From positions 3,348,001-3,412,000 of the forward strand of contig NZ_LKAJ02000001.1 in NCBI RefSeq assembly GCF_001431295.2: a DNA stretch of 64,000 nucleotides. The letters are read 5' to 3'. Below the pieces are notes generated by a model that made no database searches, was not told the DNA's origin, and worked only from the letters and a program-made list of their open reading frames with translations. The stretch's first letter is position 1; each line of letters opens with the position of its first letter. Source of the DNA: Candidatus Berkiella aquae (GTDB lineage: Bacteria > Pseudomonadota > Gammaproteobacteria > Berkiellales > Berkiellaceae). Below, one piece after another: positions 54,999 through 64,000 of the stretch. A program made the position numbers and the translations under genes.

Positions 54999-55538
54999 TT
55001 ATAAAATACCGACAGCATCGCTTAATCTAGCGAGCCTGCCACGAATGGAGCCATCAATAACCAAATCTCCTGCCCGAATGATTGCGCCGCCCATGATGCC
55101 TTGATCAACTTGGCATTCTAGCGAGATATTACAATTCATTCGTTTCATGAGTACCTGGATGAAACGTTCTTTTAATTTGTCATCAAGCGGTTGGGCGCAA
55201 ATGAGTTCAACATTCACAACCCTTTCAGCAGCAGCTCGCATTTCCTCAAAGAGCGTCGCAATTTCAGGCAACAATGCTAACCGTTTAAAATTACCCAAGA
55301 TACGAATAAAATTTTTCATTTCGTGGGTGTAAACATCTTGATCAAGGACATCAAAAAGTCCAATCAATTCCTGCGCTGAAAATCGCGGATTTTTTGCCAA
55401 AGAAAGAAATTGCTTATCGCTTGCAATCATTGCTGCATTCTTCAGCATTTCTGACCACTTAGAAAAGGCGCTTTCACTTTGTGCTAATTCAAAAGCGGCT
55501 TTTGCATAAGGTCTGGCAAAGGTGCGATTTTTAGACAT
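54999..55538 (-). CDS. atpH: ATP synthase F1 delta subunit
   Basis: A 179-aa peripheral-stalk subunit. The helical N-domain begins TFARPYAKAAFELAQSES, and the C-domain carries LECQVDQGIMGGAIIRAGDLVIDGSIRGRLARL, the family's best conserved part. It connects the b dimer to the alpha subunits. Three bases separate it from atpF. Confidence 0.96.
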   Translation of the reverse strand: MSKNRTFARPYAKAAFELAQSESAFSKWSEMLKNAAMIASDKQFLSLAKNPRFSAQELIGLFDVLDQDVYTHEMKNFIRILGNFKRLALLPEIATLFEEMRAAAERVVNVELICAQPLDDKLKERFIQVLMKRMNCNISLECQVDQGIMGGAIIRAGDLVIDGSIRGRLARLSDAVGIL

Positions 55539-55541
55539 TCT

Positions 55542-56012
55542 CTAAATTTCCTGAGCTAGCTTTTCTAACATTTGTTCATGTGCATTAGAATCAACACTCT
55601 TTTGAAGTACTTTTTCTGCACCAAACATTGCAATTGTGGCCACTTCTTTACGCAACGTTTCTTTTGCTTGCGACACCATATGATCAAGTTCTGAATGCGC
55701 TTGAGCAATGATGCGCTGTCCTTCTTCATGAGCACTTTGACGTGCAGCATCAAGAATGGCATCTGCTTGCTTTTTTGCTTCCAAAATGATGTTAGCGCCT
55801 TGTTCTTTGCTCTCTTTCAAGCTTTGCAAGACTTGCTCTTTTGCTCGCGCAAGTTCCATATGGCCTTTTTCAGCAGCAGCAAGGCCATCTGCAATTTTCG
55901 CTTGCCGATCTTTGAGCGCTTTGATGACAGGAGGCCAAATGTAACGCTTGGTGATCCACACAAACAGGACAAATGTAATCATTTGTCCTAACAGGGTGAG
56001 GTTAATATTCAC
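55542..56012 (-). CDS. atpF: ATP synthase Fo b subunit
   Basis: A 156-aa stator subunit. One N-terminal transmembrane helix ([28 protein letters not shown]) is followed by a long charged coiled coil (residues 30-140; [25 protein letters not shown]). It begins with the standard NxNxTLxGQ pattern and forms a homodimer. Confidence 0.96.
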   Translation of the reverse strand: MNINLTLLGQMITFVLFVWITKRYIWPPVIKALKDRQAKIADGLAAAEKGHMELARAKEQVLQSLKESKEQGANIILEAKKQADAILDAARQSAHEEGQRIIAQAHSELDHMVSQAKETLRKEVATIAMFGAEKVLQKSVDSNAHEQMLEKLAQEI

Positions 56013-56035
56013 AGCAATAATTCTCCGAGCTTAAC

Positions 56036-56335
<300 letters not shown>

Positions 56336-56379
56336 CTATTACACTTTTAACGTCTAAACAAATTCAGTATTCAATCAAT

Positions 56380-57572
<1,193 letters not shown>

Positions 57573-57597
57573 GGTAGACGGCTTGCCAAGCGCGCAA

Positions 57598-57626
57598 AGT
57601 ATACTGGGTGTCTAAACTTTTAGCAA
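57598..57626 (-). promoter_or_regulatory. Strong sigma70-type promoter of the atp operon
   Basis: On the minus strand TTGCTA (57626-57621), a 17-base spacer and TATACT (57603-57598) lie between the parB stop and the atpI start, with about 25 bases of leader before the ATG. Both boxes match the consensus at four and five of six positions. Confidence 0.65.
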
Positions 57627-57627
57627 T

Positions 57628-58533
57628 TTATTTCAGATGGGCCAAGATCCCTTCCAGCTCGTCAACACTATGATAACGAATCACAACCGATCCTTGCCCC
57701 TTTCGTCCATGCTTAATCATAACTTTGGCTCCCAACTTATCTGCTAAATCTTCTTCCAAACGACGGATATTGGGATCAATAACCAATTTTTCCTCAGCCA
57801 TCGAAGGTGTGGGACCTTCCTGTAGTTTGTTAACTAATTTTTCTGTTTCTCTAACCGATAACCCTCGATTAATAACGGTTTGAGCAACTTGGCTTTGCAA
57901 TGTTCCCTTCACCCCCAACAGAGCACGAGCATGCCCCATTTCTATCTGTCCTTGCTCCAATAAGCTTTGGACATCTGCATTTAACGTTAATAAACGCAGT
58001 GCATTGGTAATACTGGCTCGCGATTTTCCAACGGCTTCTGCTACTTGCAAATGCGTTAATTGCAACTCATCTGCTAAACGCTTAAGAGCAATTGCTTCTT
58101 CCAACGGGTTTAAATCTTCTCGTTGAATATTTTCAATCAGTGCCATCGCCATTGCAGCTTCATCTGGCACCTGACGAACTAAAACAGGTACTGTCTCTAA
58201 ACTCGCAAGCTTTGCTGCACGCCAACGTCTTTCGCCCGCAATAATTTCGTATTTATCCCCTCTTGGGCGCACCACAATCGGTTGTAAAATCCCCTGAGCT
58301 CGAATAGATTCAGAGAGTTGCTCTAAACCTTCATGTCGAATTTGTTGCCTTGGTTGATAAACACCTCCCATTAATTGATCAACTGCCATATAGGTCAGAG
58401 ATTGATCAGCTAATACAGCAGGCGGTTCTGTCACTATCAAATCTTCTTTAGTTGCAGCAACAGCAGGCGCTCCCAACGTGGCCGATAAGAGCTCATTCAA
58501 TCCTTTGCCTAAACCTCGTTTTTTAATGGACAT
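57628..58533 (-). CDS. parB: Chromosome partitioning protein ParB
   Basis: A 301-aa CTPase clamp that loads at parS. It begins SIKKRGLGKGLNELLSAT. The ParB/Srx CTP-binding domain shows VDQLMGGVYQPRQQIRHEGLEQLSESIRAQGI and PRGDKYEIIAGERRWRAAKLA (C-motif GERRxRA). The helix-turn-helix is QLTHLQVAEAVGKSRASITNALRLL. A C-terminal dimerisation domain follows. It lies 9 bases after parA. No parS consensus was noticed by eye in the window. Confidence 0.96.
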   Translation of the reverse strand: MSIKKRGLGKGLNELLSATLGAPAVAATKEDLIVTEPPAVLADQSLTYMAVDQLMGGVYQPRQQIRHEGLEQLSESIRAQGILQPIVVRPRGDKYEIIAGERRWRAAKLASLETVPVLVRQVPDEAAMAMALIENIQREDLNPLEEAIALKRLADELQLTHLQVAEAVGKSRASITNALRLLTLNADVQSLLEQGQIEMGHARALLGVKGTLQSQVAQTVINRGLSVRETEKLVNKLQEGPTPSMAEEKLVIDPNIRRLEEDLADKLGAKVMIKHGRKGQGSVVIRYHSVDELEGILAHLK

Positions 58534-58542
58534 GTCGTGACC

Positions 58543-59355
58543 TTATTTTATCAATTCTCTTTTGGCGACAGGTTTATCCTTTTTACCTGAACGTTGACGA
58601 CGCAAAAATTCAGCGGCCAATGCAAGATAAGCAGCCGAACCTCTAGAGTGTTTATCATATAATTGCACGGGCAGTCCGTAACTAGGCGCTTCAGCTAAAC
58701 GAATATTACGCGGTATAACCGTTTGAAAAACTTTATTACCAAAATGATCTATCAACTGTGATGACACTTCAGCAGCTAAACGGTTACGACCATCGTACAT
58801 AGTACGAATAATGCCACCGACTTCTAAACGAGGATTAACAGAACCACGCAATTGTTTAATGGTATTAATTAAATCACTCAAACCTTCCAATGCATAATAC
58901 TCGCATTGCATCGCTATCATGACAGCATCAGCCGCAACCAATGCATTTAGCGTTAACATGCTTAAAGAAGGTGGGCAATCTAAAAAAATGTAATCATATT
59001 GATCTTTAACTGCCGCCAGCGCTTTACTCAAAATAATCGGATGCGCTTGCTTTTTCACCAACACCACTTCTGCAGCGGTTAAATCACTGTTTGCTGGGAT
59101 CACATCATACCCTGCTGGCGTTTGTTCAATAATTGCCTGCTTGACGGTTGCTTTACCCTGCAACAAATCATTCATTGAGAAATCAACAGCACTTTTATCA
59201 ACGCCACTTCCCATGGTTGCATTACCTTGGGGATCTAAATCGCAAAGCAATACTCTCTGCTTTGATAAAACCAGCGATGCAGCCAAATTGACACAGCTGG
59301 TGGTTTTACCCACACCGCCTTTTTGGTTTGCAAACGCTAAAATTTGATTCCTCAT
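58543..59355 (-). CDS. parA: Chromosome partitioning ATPase ParA
   Basis: A 270-aa deviant-Walker ATPase with FANQKGGVGKTTSCVNLAASL (Walker A with signature lysine), DLDPQGNATMGSG, YDYIFLDCPPSLSMLT (Walker B) and AMQCEYYALEGL. The end (RRQRSGKKDKPVAKRELIK) is basic and likely binds DNA. rsmG-parA-parB order is the normal chromosomal arrangement near oriC. Confidence 0.97.
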   Translation of the reverse strand: MRNQILAFANQKGGVGKTTSCVNLAASLVLSKQRVLLCDLDPQGNATMGSGVDKSAVDFSMNDLLQGKATVKQAIIEQTPAGYDVIPANSDLTAAEVVLVKKQAHPIILSKALAAVKDQYDYIFLDCPPSLSMLTLNALVAADAVMIAMQCEYYALEGLSDLINTIKQLRGSVNPRLEVGGIIRTMYDGRNRLAAEVSSQLIDHFGNKVFQTVIPRNIRLAEAPSYGLPVQLYDKHSRGSAAYLALAAEFLRRQRSGKKDKPVAKRELIK

Positions 59356-59367
59356 GGAATAACCCTT

Positions 59368-59997
59368 TCATTCAAACTTAATAATTGCTAGATGTCGTTC
59401 AGCCCTTTCCCCTGGCACCTTTAACTTGATGAGGTTTTCAACTTGGAACCCCGGGGGAAGCATCAAGAGTTCAGAGCTTGTTTTGCCCATCATGGCAAAG
59501 AATCGCCCATCACTAGCTAGCAAATGAGCACACAGCTGAACCATTTCTGCCAACGGTGCGAAGGCTCGCGTGAGGATAGTACTAAACTTTCGCTCCGCTT
59601 GATATGTTTGTACCGTTTGGCAGATGCATTGGACGTTATTTAGTAAGAGTGATTTAGCTGCTTGTGAAACAAAAATCTGTCTTTTTTGATTGCTATCTAA
59701 CAAAAAAAACTGTCGTTGTGGATAAACGATACTCAACGGGATCCCAGGTAACCCAGCGCCTGTCCCCACATCTAGAAAGTCATCCCCTGCTAAATAAGGA
59801 GCGATGGATAAACTATCGATGATATGTCTATCAATCATGAGATCGGGTTCACGAACCGCCGTCAAATTAAACGCTTGATTCCAACGATGCAATAAAGCGA
59901 CAAAATCTAATAAAGCTTCTTGTTGTGTATGAGTTGTTGATAAACCAAGTGCCTTTAATCTTTTTTCTAGATGGCCTTTTAAATCCTCTTTATTCAT
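59368..59997 (-). CDS. rsmG: 16S rRNA (guanine527-N7)-methyltransferase
   Basis: A 209-aa SAM-dependent enzyme that methylates G527 of 16S rRNA. The SAM motif is [48 protein letters not shown] upstream and [16 protein letters not shown] downstream are diagnostic. Its ATG overlaps the mnmG end by four bases. Confidence 0.96.
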   Translation of the reverse strand: MNKEDLKGHLEKRLKALGLSTTHTQQEALLDFVALLHRWNQAFNLTAVREPDLMIDRHIIDSLSIAPYLAGDDFLDVGTGAGLPGIPLSIVYPQRQFFLLDSNQKRQIFVSQAAKSLLLNNVQCICQTVQTYQAERKFSTILTRAFAPLAEMVQLCAHLLASDGRFFAMMGKTSSELLMLPPGFQVENLIKLKVPGERAERHLAIIKFE

Positions 59998-61937
59998 ACA
60001 CTCACTTCATCTTCATGCGTTTGTGTGACAAATTTTTTGATATAAATCAGTAACAAAGAAATAGCTGCCGGCGTCACACCCGGGATCCGCGAAGCAATGC
60101 CCAATGTCTTTGGCTTTGACTTGGTTAATTTTTCAATCAACTCAGCGGAAAGCCCTGGGATCCCTTTATAAATAAAATCTTCTGGGATTTGGGTGTTCTC
60201 ATGCTTCGCGCATTTTTGAATTTCGACGGTTTGCTTATCAATATAGCCTGCATATTTTATTTGCACTTCAATTTGTTCTAGTGCTTGTTTAAAAATATGT
60301 TGAGAAAGCGCATCGTCTCCAATGCGAGATTCTTGCGATATAGCTGCTTGTACTTTCGGTAACTGATGCAAATCATAAATAGTCACTTCAGGTCGAGCTA
60401 ACAAATCAAGTGCTTTGCTTTCTTTGTTGAGAATAACCTGTGCACAACTCTCTAATATTTTGGCATCAGGATCATGCGCAAAAATACAAACCGATTTTAG
60501 TTGTTGGCGAATATTATCTATTGCCGCGCATTTTTGTTGAAAGCGCTGCCAACGATGATGACAAATTAATCCCATTTCTTTGGCGATGGGCGTTAAGCGC
60601 AAATCAGCATTATCTTCGCGTAGCAATAAACGATATTCAGCACGGCTTGTAAACATACGATACGGCTCTAAAGTACCGTGCGTAATAAGATCATCAATTA
60701 ATACACCAATATAAGCTTCATCACGTCTTGGATACCAAAGTGGTTCTTGACGAACAAAACGAGCCGCATTAATACCCGCTACGATCCCTTGTGCTGCTGC
60801 TTCTTCATAACCTGTTGTTCCATTAATTTGGCCCGCAAAAAACAAACCTTTTACGTATCTTGTTTCTAATGTTGGTGATAATTCTCGCGGATCAAAGAAA
60901 TCATATTCTATGGCGTAACCTGGTCTTAATATGTGAGCATTTTCTAGGCCCTTCATACTTCGCACGAGTTGGTATTGCACATCAAAAGGCAAACTGGTTG
61001 AAATACCATTGGGATAAATTTCATGGGTATTTAAACCTTCGGGCTCTAAAAATATCTGGTGTGAAGTCTTGTCAGCAAAACGCACCACTTTATCTTCTAT
61101 CGAAGGACAATAGCGCGGACCAACACCTTCAATCACGCCAGAAAATAAAGGAGAGCGTGAAAGTCCATTACGGATGATGTCGTGAGTTTGCTCATTGGTG
61201 TGCGTAATGTAACAAGCAATTTGCGTGGGATGTTCAGCTTGTATTCCCATGTAGGAAAAAATCGGTGTTGGTGTATCGCCCGGTTGTGGCTGTAATTGAG
61301 AAAAATCAATGGATTTACCATCAATACGCGGCGGGGTTCCCGTCTTTAAACGCCCTATCTTGAAAGGTAATTCTCGTAAGCGTTCAGCTAAGCGCATTGA
61401 AGGAGGACACCCAGCTCTACCACCTTGATAATGACTTAAACCAATGTGAATTTTACCTGCCAGAAAAGTACCAACCGTTAGCACCACAGAGCGCGCATGA
61501 AAAGTGAGCCCCATTTGGGTAACAACGCCTTTTACTTGATTGTTATCCACAATCAAATCTTCAACAGCCTGTTGAAAAAGCCATAAGTTTGGCTGATTTT
61601 CTAAGACATCTCTCACAGCTTGTTTATAAAGTGAGCGGTCTGCTTGTGCTCGGGTTGCTCGCACCGCTGGGCCTTTGCTTGCGTTTAAGGTACGAAATTG
61701 AATACCCGCTAAATCTGCGGCATGAGCCATTACGCCGCCTAAGGCATCAATTTCTTTTACCAAATGCCCTTTACCAATCCCACCAATGGCGGGATTACAT
61801 GACATTTGTCCCAACGTTTCAATGTTATGGGTTAGTAATAATGTTTTTGCCCCAATACGCGCACTGGCTGCTGCGGCTTCGGTTCCAGCATGCCCACCAC
61901 CAATCACAATTACATCGAACATTTCAGGAAAATTCAT
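59994..61937 (-). CDS. mnmG: tRNA uridine-5-carboxymethylaminomethyl modification enzyme MnmG
   Basis: A 647-aa FAD/NADH enzyme that, with MnmE, modifies wobble U34 of some tRNAs. It has the FAD loop [79 protein letters not shown] and [17 protein letters not shown]. The C-terminal helical domain contacts MnmE. It is 10 bases downstream of mnmE, so both partners come from one operon. Confidence 0.98.
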   Translation of the reverse strand: MNFPEMFDVIVIGGGHAGTEAAAASARIGAKTLLLTHNIETLGQMSCNPAIGGIGKGHLVKEIDALGGVMAHAADLAGIQFRTLNASKGPAVRATRAQADRSLYKQAVRDVLENQPNLWLFQQAVEDLIVDNNQVKGVVTQMGLTFHARSVVLTVGTFLAGKIHIGLSHYQGGRAGCPPSMRLAERLRELPFKIGRLKTGTPPRIDGKSIDFSQLQPQPGDTPTPIFSYMGIQAEHPTQIACYITHTNEQTHDIIRNGLSRSPLFSGVIEGVGPRYCPSIEDKVVRFADKTSHQIFLEPEGLNTHEIYPNGISTSLPFDVQYQLVRSMKGLENAHILRPGYAIEYDFFDPRELSPTLETRYVKGLFFAGQINGTTGYEEAAAQGIVAGINAARFVRQEPLWYPRRDEAYIGVLIDDLITHGTLEPYRMFTSRAEYRLLLREDNADLRLTPIAKEMGLICHHRWQRFQQKCAAIDNIRQQLKSVCIFAHDPDAKILESCAQVILNKESKALDLLARPEVTIYDLHQLPKVQAAISQESRIGDDALSQHIFKQALEQIEVQIKYAGYIDKQTVEIQKCAKHENTQIPEDFIYKGIPGLSAELIEKLTKSKPKTLGIASRIPGVTPAAISLLLIYIKKFVTQTHEDEVSV

Positions 61938-61947
61938 GATTTATTAC

Positions 61948-63294
61948 TCATTTACCAATGCAAAAATTAGAAAAAATTTCACCGAGCAAATCATCGGTTG
62001 TGACTTTACCAACAATTTCACCTAATGCGTCGTGCGCCATCTTTAATTCATGTGCCACTAATTCGCCCGCTTTAAATTCGACTAGCTGCTTTTTAGCATT
62101 AAGACAATTCTGCAACGTCGCAGCGATGGCCGATAAATGGCGGCGTCTAGCAATAAAAGTTGCCCCCTCTGCCTGACGATATCCCATGCACATTTTTAAA
62201 TGTTCTTTAAGACAAGACAGGCCTTCGCCTGTTTTAGCGCTCAAATATAATTGCCCATCTCGCTCTCCAGGCAATAATCCCACTGTATCAATTTTATTCA
62301 TAATTAAAGTGGTTTTATGCGAAAACTGTTGCAACACCTCTTGCTCTACTTTCGTCAACTCGCCCTGACTTACATCTACTACCAGTAAAATCCTATCTGC
62401 TAAATCTTGCTGCAAGAGTGCGCGGCGAATACCTTCTTTCTCTATTTCTTCTGCTTGATCGCGAATTCCTGCCGTATCAATAATATGTAACGGCATTCCA
62501 TCAAGCTGAATAGTTTCTTTTACTAAATCACGAGTCGTCCCCGCGATAGGGGTAACAATCGCTGTTTCTTGACCGGTTAATGCATTGAGTAAACTGGACT
62601 TACCTGCATTCGGTTGTCCAACAATAACAACCGACATGCCTTCTTTTAACAACTGCCCTTGCTTGGCTTTAGCTTGCAGTAATGAAAGCTCTGCTAAAAT
62701 AGCATCAAGCTTTTGTAAGACTTTGCCATCACTTAAGAAATCAATTTCTTCTTCTGGAAAATCAATTGCCGCTTCCACGTATAGGCGTAGTTGCATTAAT
62801 GCGGTTGCAAGATTCAAAACATGCTCAGAAAATTGCCCCTGCAATGATCGCATTGCACTTTGAGCAGCTTGTTGAGTGGAAGCATCGATAAGATCAGCAA
62901 TGGCTTCAGCTTGTGCTAAATCAATTTTATTATTTAAAAAGGCTCGAAGAGAAAATTCACCGGGCTCTGCCAGTCTTGCACCCTCAGCCAGCACCGCGCT
63001 AACAACTAAATCTAAAACAACCGGACCACCATGCCCTTGTAATTCAACAACATCTTCTCCCGTAAAAGAGTTGGGCGAAGGAAAATACAAGGCAACACCT
63101 TGATCTAGGATTTCTTGGTTAGCATTACGGAATGTGCACAAAGTGGCTATTCGTGCAGATAAGTCTTTTGATAGCAGCCGCTTGGCAATAAAAGCGGCTT
63201 GCTTTCCTGAAATTCTGATAACACCAATCCCCCCTTTTCCAGGCGCTGTTGCTACGGCAACAATCGTATCTGCAAAGGAGGAATTCGCATTCAT
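61948..63294 (-). CDS. mnmE: tRNA modification GTPase MnmE
   Basis: A 448-aa protein with a formyl-THF-binding N-domain (DTIVAVATAPGKGGIGVIRISG, NSFTGEDVVELQGHGGPVV), a helical domain and an inserted G domain: G1 GQPNAGKSSLLNAL, G2 TRDLV, G3 DTAGIRD and G4 MNKID. The C-terminal FCIGK carries the essential cysteine. GTP hydrolysis drives U34 modification with MnmG. Confidence 0.98.
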   Translation of the reverse strand: MNANSSFADTIVAVATAPGKGGIGVIRISGKQAAFIAKRLLSKDLSARIATLCTFRNANQEILDQGVALYFPSPNSFTGEDVVELQGHGGPVVLDLVVSAVLAEGARLAEPGEFSLRAFLNNKIDLAQAEAIADLIDASTQQAAQSAMRSLQGQFSEHVLNLATALMQLRLYVEAAIDFPEEEIDFLSDGKVLQKLDAILAELSLLQAKAKQGQLLKEGMSVVIVGQPNAGKSSLLNALTGQETAIVTPIAGTTRDLVKETIQLDGMPLHIIDTAGIRDQAEEIEKEGIRRALLQQDLADRILLVVDVSQGELTKVEQEVLQQFSHKTTLIMNKIDTVGLLPGERDGQLYLSAKTGEGLSCLKEHLKMCMGYRQAEGATFIARRRHLSAIAATLQNCLNAKKQLVEFKAGELVAHELKMAHDALGEIVGKVTTDDLLGEIFSNFCIGK

Positions 63295-63301
63295 GACTGA
63301 C

Positions 63302-64000
63302 CTATTTTACTTTTTTCAAAGTGGCTTCACGTTCAATGTTGCGCGTTATAAACCACTGCTGAGAAATGGACAGAATGTTATTTACCGTCCAGTACAATAC
63401 TAACCCCGCCGGGAACGATAAGAACAATACCGTAAAGATAACTGGCATGAACATCATCATTTTTGCTTGCATCGGATCAGGTGGTGCTGGATTCATCTTC
63501 TGTTGCAAGAACATGGTCGCCCCCATAATTAAAGGCAACACATAGTATGGATCTTTGCTTGAGAGATCTTGAATCCACAGAATAAATGGCGCTTGGCGTA
63601 ATTCAATACTTTCTAACAAGACATAATAAAGCGCAATAAAGACCGGTATTTGAATCAATATAGGTAAACACCCGCCCAATGGATTCACTTTCTCTTTTCG
63701 ATACAGCTCCATGAGTGCGGCACTAAATTGCTGCTTATCATTACCATGACGCTCTTTTAGCATTTCAACACGAGGTTGCAATCGGCGCATATGCCCCATT
63801 GAACGATAACTCGAAGCAGATAAGCTATAAAACAACAACTTCACAACAAGGGTTAACAAGATAATGGCAAAGCCCCAATTGCTAACGAAGCCATGAATAA
63901 ACTGTAATGCCCAAAATAACAATTGCGAAATTGGCCATAAAATACCGTAATCAATAGTTAATTCTAGACCAGGTGAAATTGCTTTAAGTTTCTCTGCAAC
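63302..64000 (-). CDS. yidC: Membrane protein insertase YidC, C-terminal part (cut by window edge)
   Basis: The frame stays open to the right edge; the visible part is the last 232 residues. It shows [41 protein letters not shown], the conserved [76 protein letters not shown] region described by its key Arg and Pro-Leu-Gly-Gly, and [14 protein letters not shown] near the end. The large periplasmic domain of gram-negative YidC should lie beyond the edge. It is followed by mnmE after 7 bases, the usual rpmH-rnpA-yidC-mnmE order. Confidence 0.97.
   Translation of the reverse strand, partial: VAEKLKAISPGLELTIDYGILWPISQLLFWALQFIHGFVSNWGFAIILLTLVVKLLFYSLSASSYRSMGHMRRLQPRVEMLKERHGNDKQQFSAALMELYRKEKVNPLGGCLPILIQIPVFIALYYVLLESIELRQAPFILWIQDLSSKDPYYVLPLIMGATMFLQQKMNPAPPDPMQAKMMMFMPVIFTVLFLSFPAGLVLYWTVNNILSISQQWFITRNIEREATLKKVK

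Overview
The window is a gene-dense, AT-rich chromosomal segment from a gammaproteobacterium. Gene content and order resemble the Pseudomonas/Legionella-Coxiella side of the class: hemC-hemD next to algR-algZ, cyaY-lptM-lysA-dapF, rsd/algQ and a KAP-repeat AlgP-like protein, polA-engB-cytochrome c4-dsbA, and yidC-mnmE-mnmG-rsmG-parA-parB-atp-glmU-glmS, which is usual near oriC. An intracellular Legionellales-type organism is plausible from the effector-like protein at 28952 and the AT-rich composition, but this is inference. No rRNA, tRNA, CRISPR array, prophage or insertion sequence was recognised.

Layout. 1-4868 (minus): a cut-off outer-membrane protein, haem synthesis (hemD, hemC), the LytTR two-component pair algR/algZ, a serine esterase and frataxin. 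4942-8529 (plus): one operon, lptM-lysA-DUF481-dapF-dsbB, with a good sigma70-type promoter. 8523-8800 (minus): a structured RNA with GGA motifs in hairpin loops, a CsrB/RsmZ-type CsrA-titrating sRNA. 9045-10824: rsd, fdxA and the AlgP-like chromatin protein. 10891-16108: a HAD phosphatase, a D-hydroxyacid dehydrogenase, a 58-aa membrane protein, polyamine genes speA/speE and PII. 16181-26785 (mostly plus): ubiK, a CDP-alcohol phosphatidyltransferase, a CHASE4-like sensor without output domain, a KefB/C antiporter, comM, an MFS/spermidine-synthase fusion and rep. 26775-34325: purE-purK, cytochromes c5 and c4, the effector-like papain-fold protein, a YgjP-type metalloprotease, a glutathionyl-hydroquinone reductase, dam and dsbA. 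34536-44545: engB, a palindrome-rich gap with a second candidate sRNA downstream of polA, then polA, recD2, a Cys-rich bufferin-like peptide, uvrD and an MFS transporter. 44694-49158: hmgA, an HU-like protein, an SRAP protein and glmS. 49160-64000 (minus): glmU, the complete F1Fo ATP synthase operon, parB-parA, rsmG, mnmG, mnmE and the end of yidC.

The most interesting content is non-coding or accessory. It comprises (1) the CsrB/RsmZ-like RNA opposite the end of dsbB; (2) an RNA of about 120 nt in the Spot42/ErsA position between polA and engB, preceded by a sigmaE/AlgU-type promoter; (3) the putative effector, with a His/Cys papain-like core and a tail carrying CDK-site, RxL and NLS-like motifs; (4) an orphan bufferin-like peptide; and (5) families of intergenic palindromes at 15713, 20605-21015 and 35286-35465.
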